From the NCBI GenBank assembly GCA_000991135.1, contig LBST01000002.1, positions 24,886-88,885 of the forward strand: 64,000 nucleotides of DNA, read 5' to 3'. Positions 63,949-64,000 of this stretch are shown here, one piece after another. The notes under the pieces are model-generated. The model saw only the letters and a list, made by a program, of their open reading frames with translations, did no database searches and was not told where the DNA came from. Every line of letters starts with the position of its first letter. Within the stretch, counting starts at the first letter, position 1. The stretch comes from Candidatus Roizmanbacteria bacterium GW2011_GWC1_37_12. Lineage in GTDB: Bacteria; Patescibacteriota; Microgenomatia; UBA1406; GWC2-37-13. A program made the translations under genes and the position numbers.

Positions 63949-64000
63949 ACTGTTAAACCTTAAACGGCTAAACCTTAAAAAAACTATTAAAGGTCAAACT
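63949..64000. repeat. TAAACNN heptad repeat arm, truncated by the window end
   Basis: taaacct taaacgg ctaaacc ttaaaaa aactatt aaaggtc; resembles the 56.1 kb element. Confidence 0.8.

Noticed and set aside
1-64000. CRISPR array, toxin-antitoxin, restriction-modification or other defence system
   Set aside because: No regularly spaced identical repeats with unique spacers and no cas, nuclease or methyltransferase motifs recognised. The repeats found have 7-8 bp periods without spacers.
1-64000. TGA recoded as Gly (code 25, seen in some CPR lineages)
   Set aside because: Conserved genes such as galE and the Nramp-like gene terminate at TGA at the expected protein end, so code 11 fits.

Overview
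This 64 kb AT-rich window is gene-dense. It is dominated by surface-polysaccharide and glycan biosynthesis, with many 4-nt ATGA overlaps and long operons. Gene style (split transketolase, polytopic GT-C-like proteins, DUF2079/DUF2142-type proteins, few complete pathways) suggests a Candidatus Patescibacteria/CPR (Microgenomates-like) genome; that is inference. TGA is used as a stop, so standard code 11 fits.

Contents in order:
- a 5'-truncated lepA that the ORF track missed
- an Nramp-like transporter, a Wzm/Wzt exporter and a split transketolase
- an alternating tandem array of two large membrane-protein families
- an RfbH-type CDP-sugar dehydrase region with a ThDP enzyme
- a long minus-strand operon that joins nonulosonate-type genes (NeuB, NeuC, PseB-like dehydratase, aminotransferase, sugar N-formyltransferase) to an ACT-less aspartate kinase / homoserine dehydrogenase / aspartate-semialdehyde dehydrogenase module
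- rfbF, rfbG, rfbC, metK, gmd, a flippase, tRNA-Gly(TCC), galE, xer, an M15 peptidase and glnA.

The most unusual signal is a dispersed set of degenerate tandem repeats with a 7-bp period. The unit sequence differs between loci. They occur both in intergenic hairpins and in frame inside conserved genes, giving peptides such as ELRITNYEL, SNIKNQKSKIHIK and KLKTKNEKLKI. By eye they lie only at about 0-6.3 kb and 44-64 kb, leaving a repeat-free central block. Other highlights are a four-helix-bundle (23S IVS-type) ORF flanked by imperfect inverted repeats with an ORF-less relative about 4 kb away, perfect palindromes inside coding genes, and recurrent extended -10 promoters 6-8 nt from start codons that suggest leaderless mRNAs. 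Nothing here was checked by database search.
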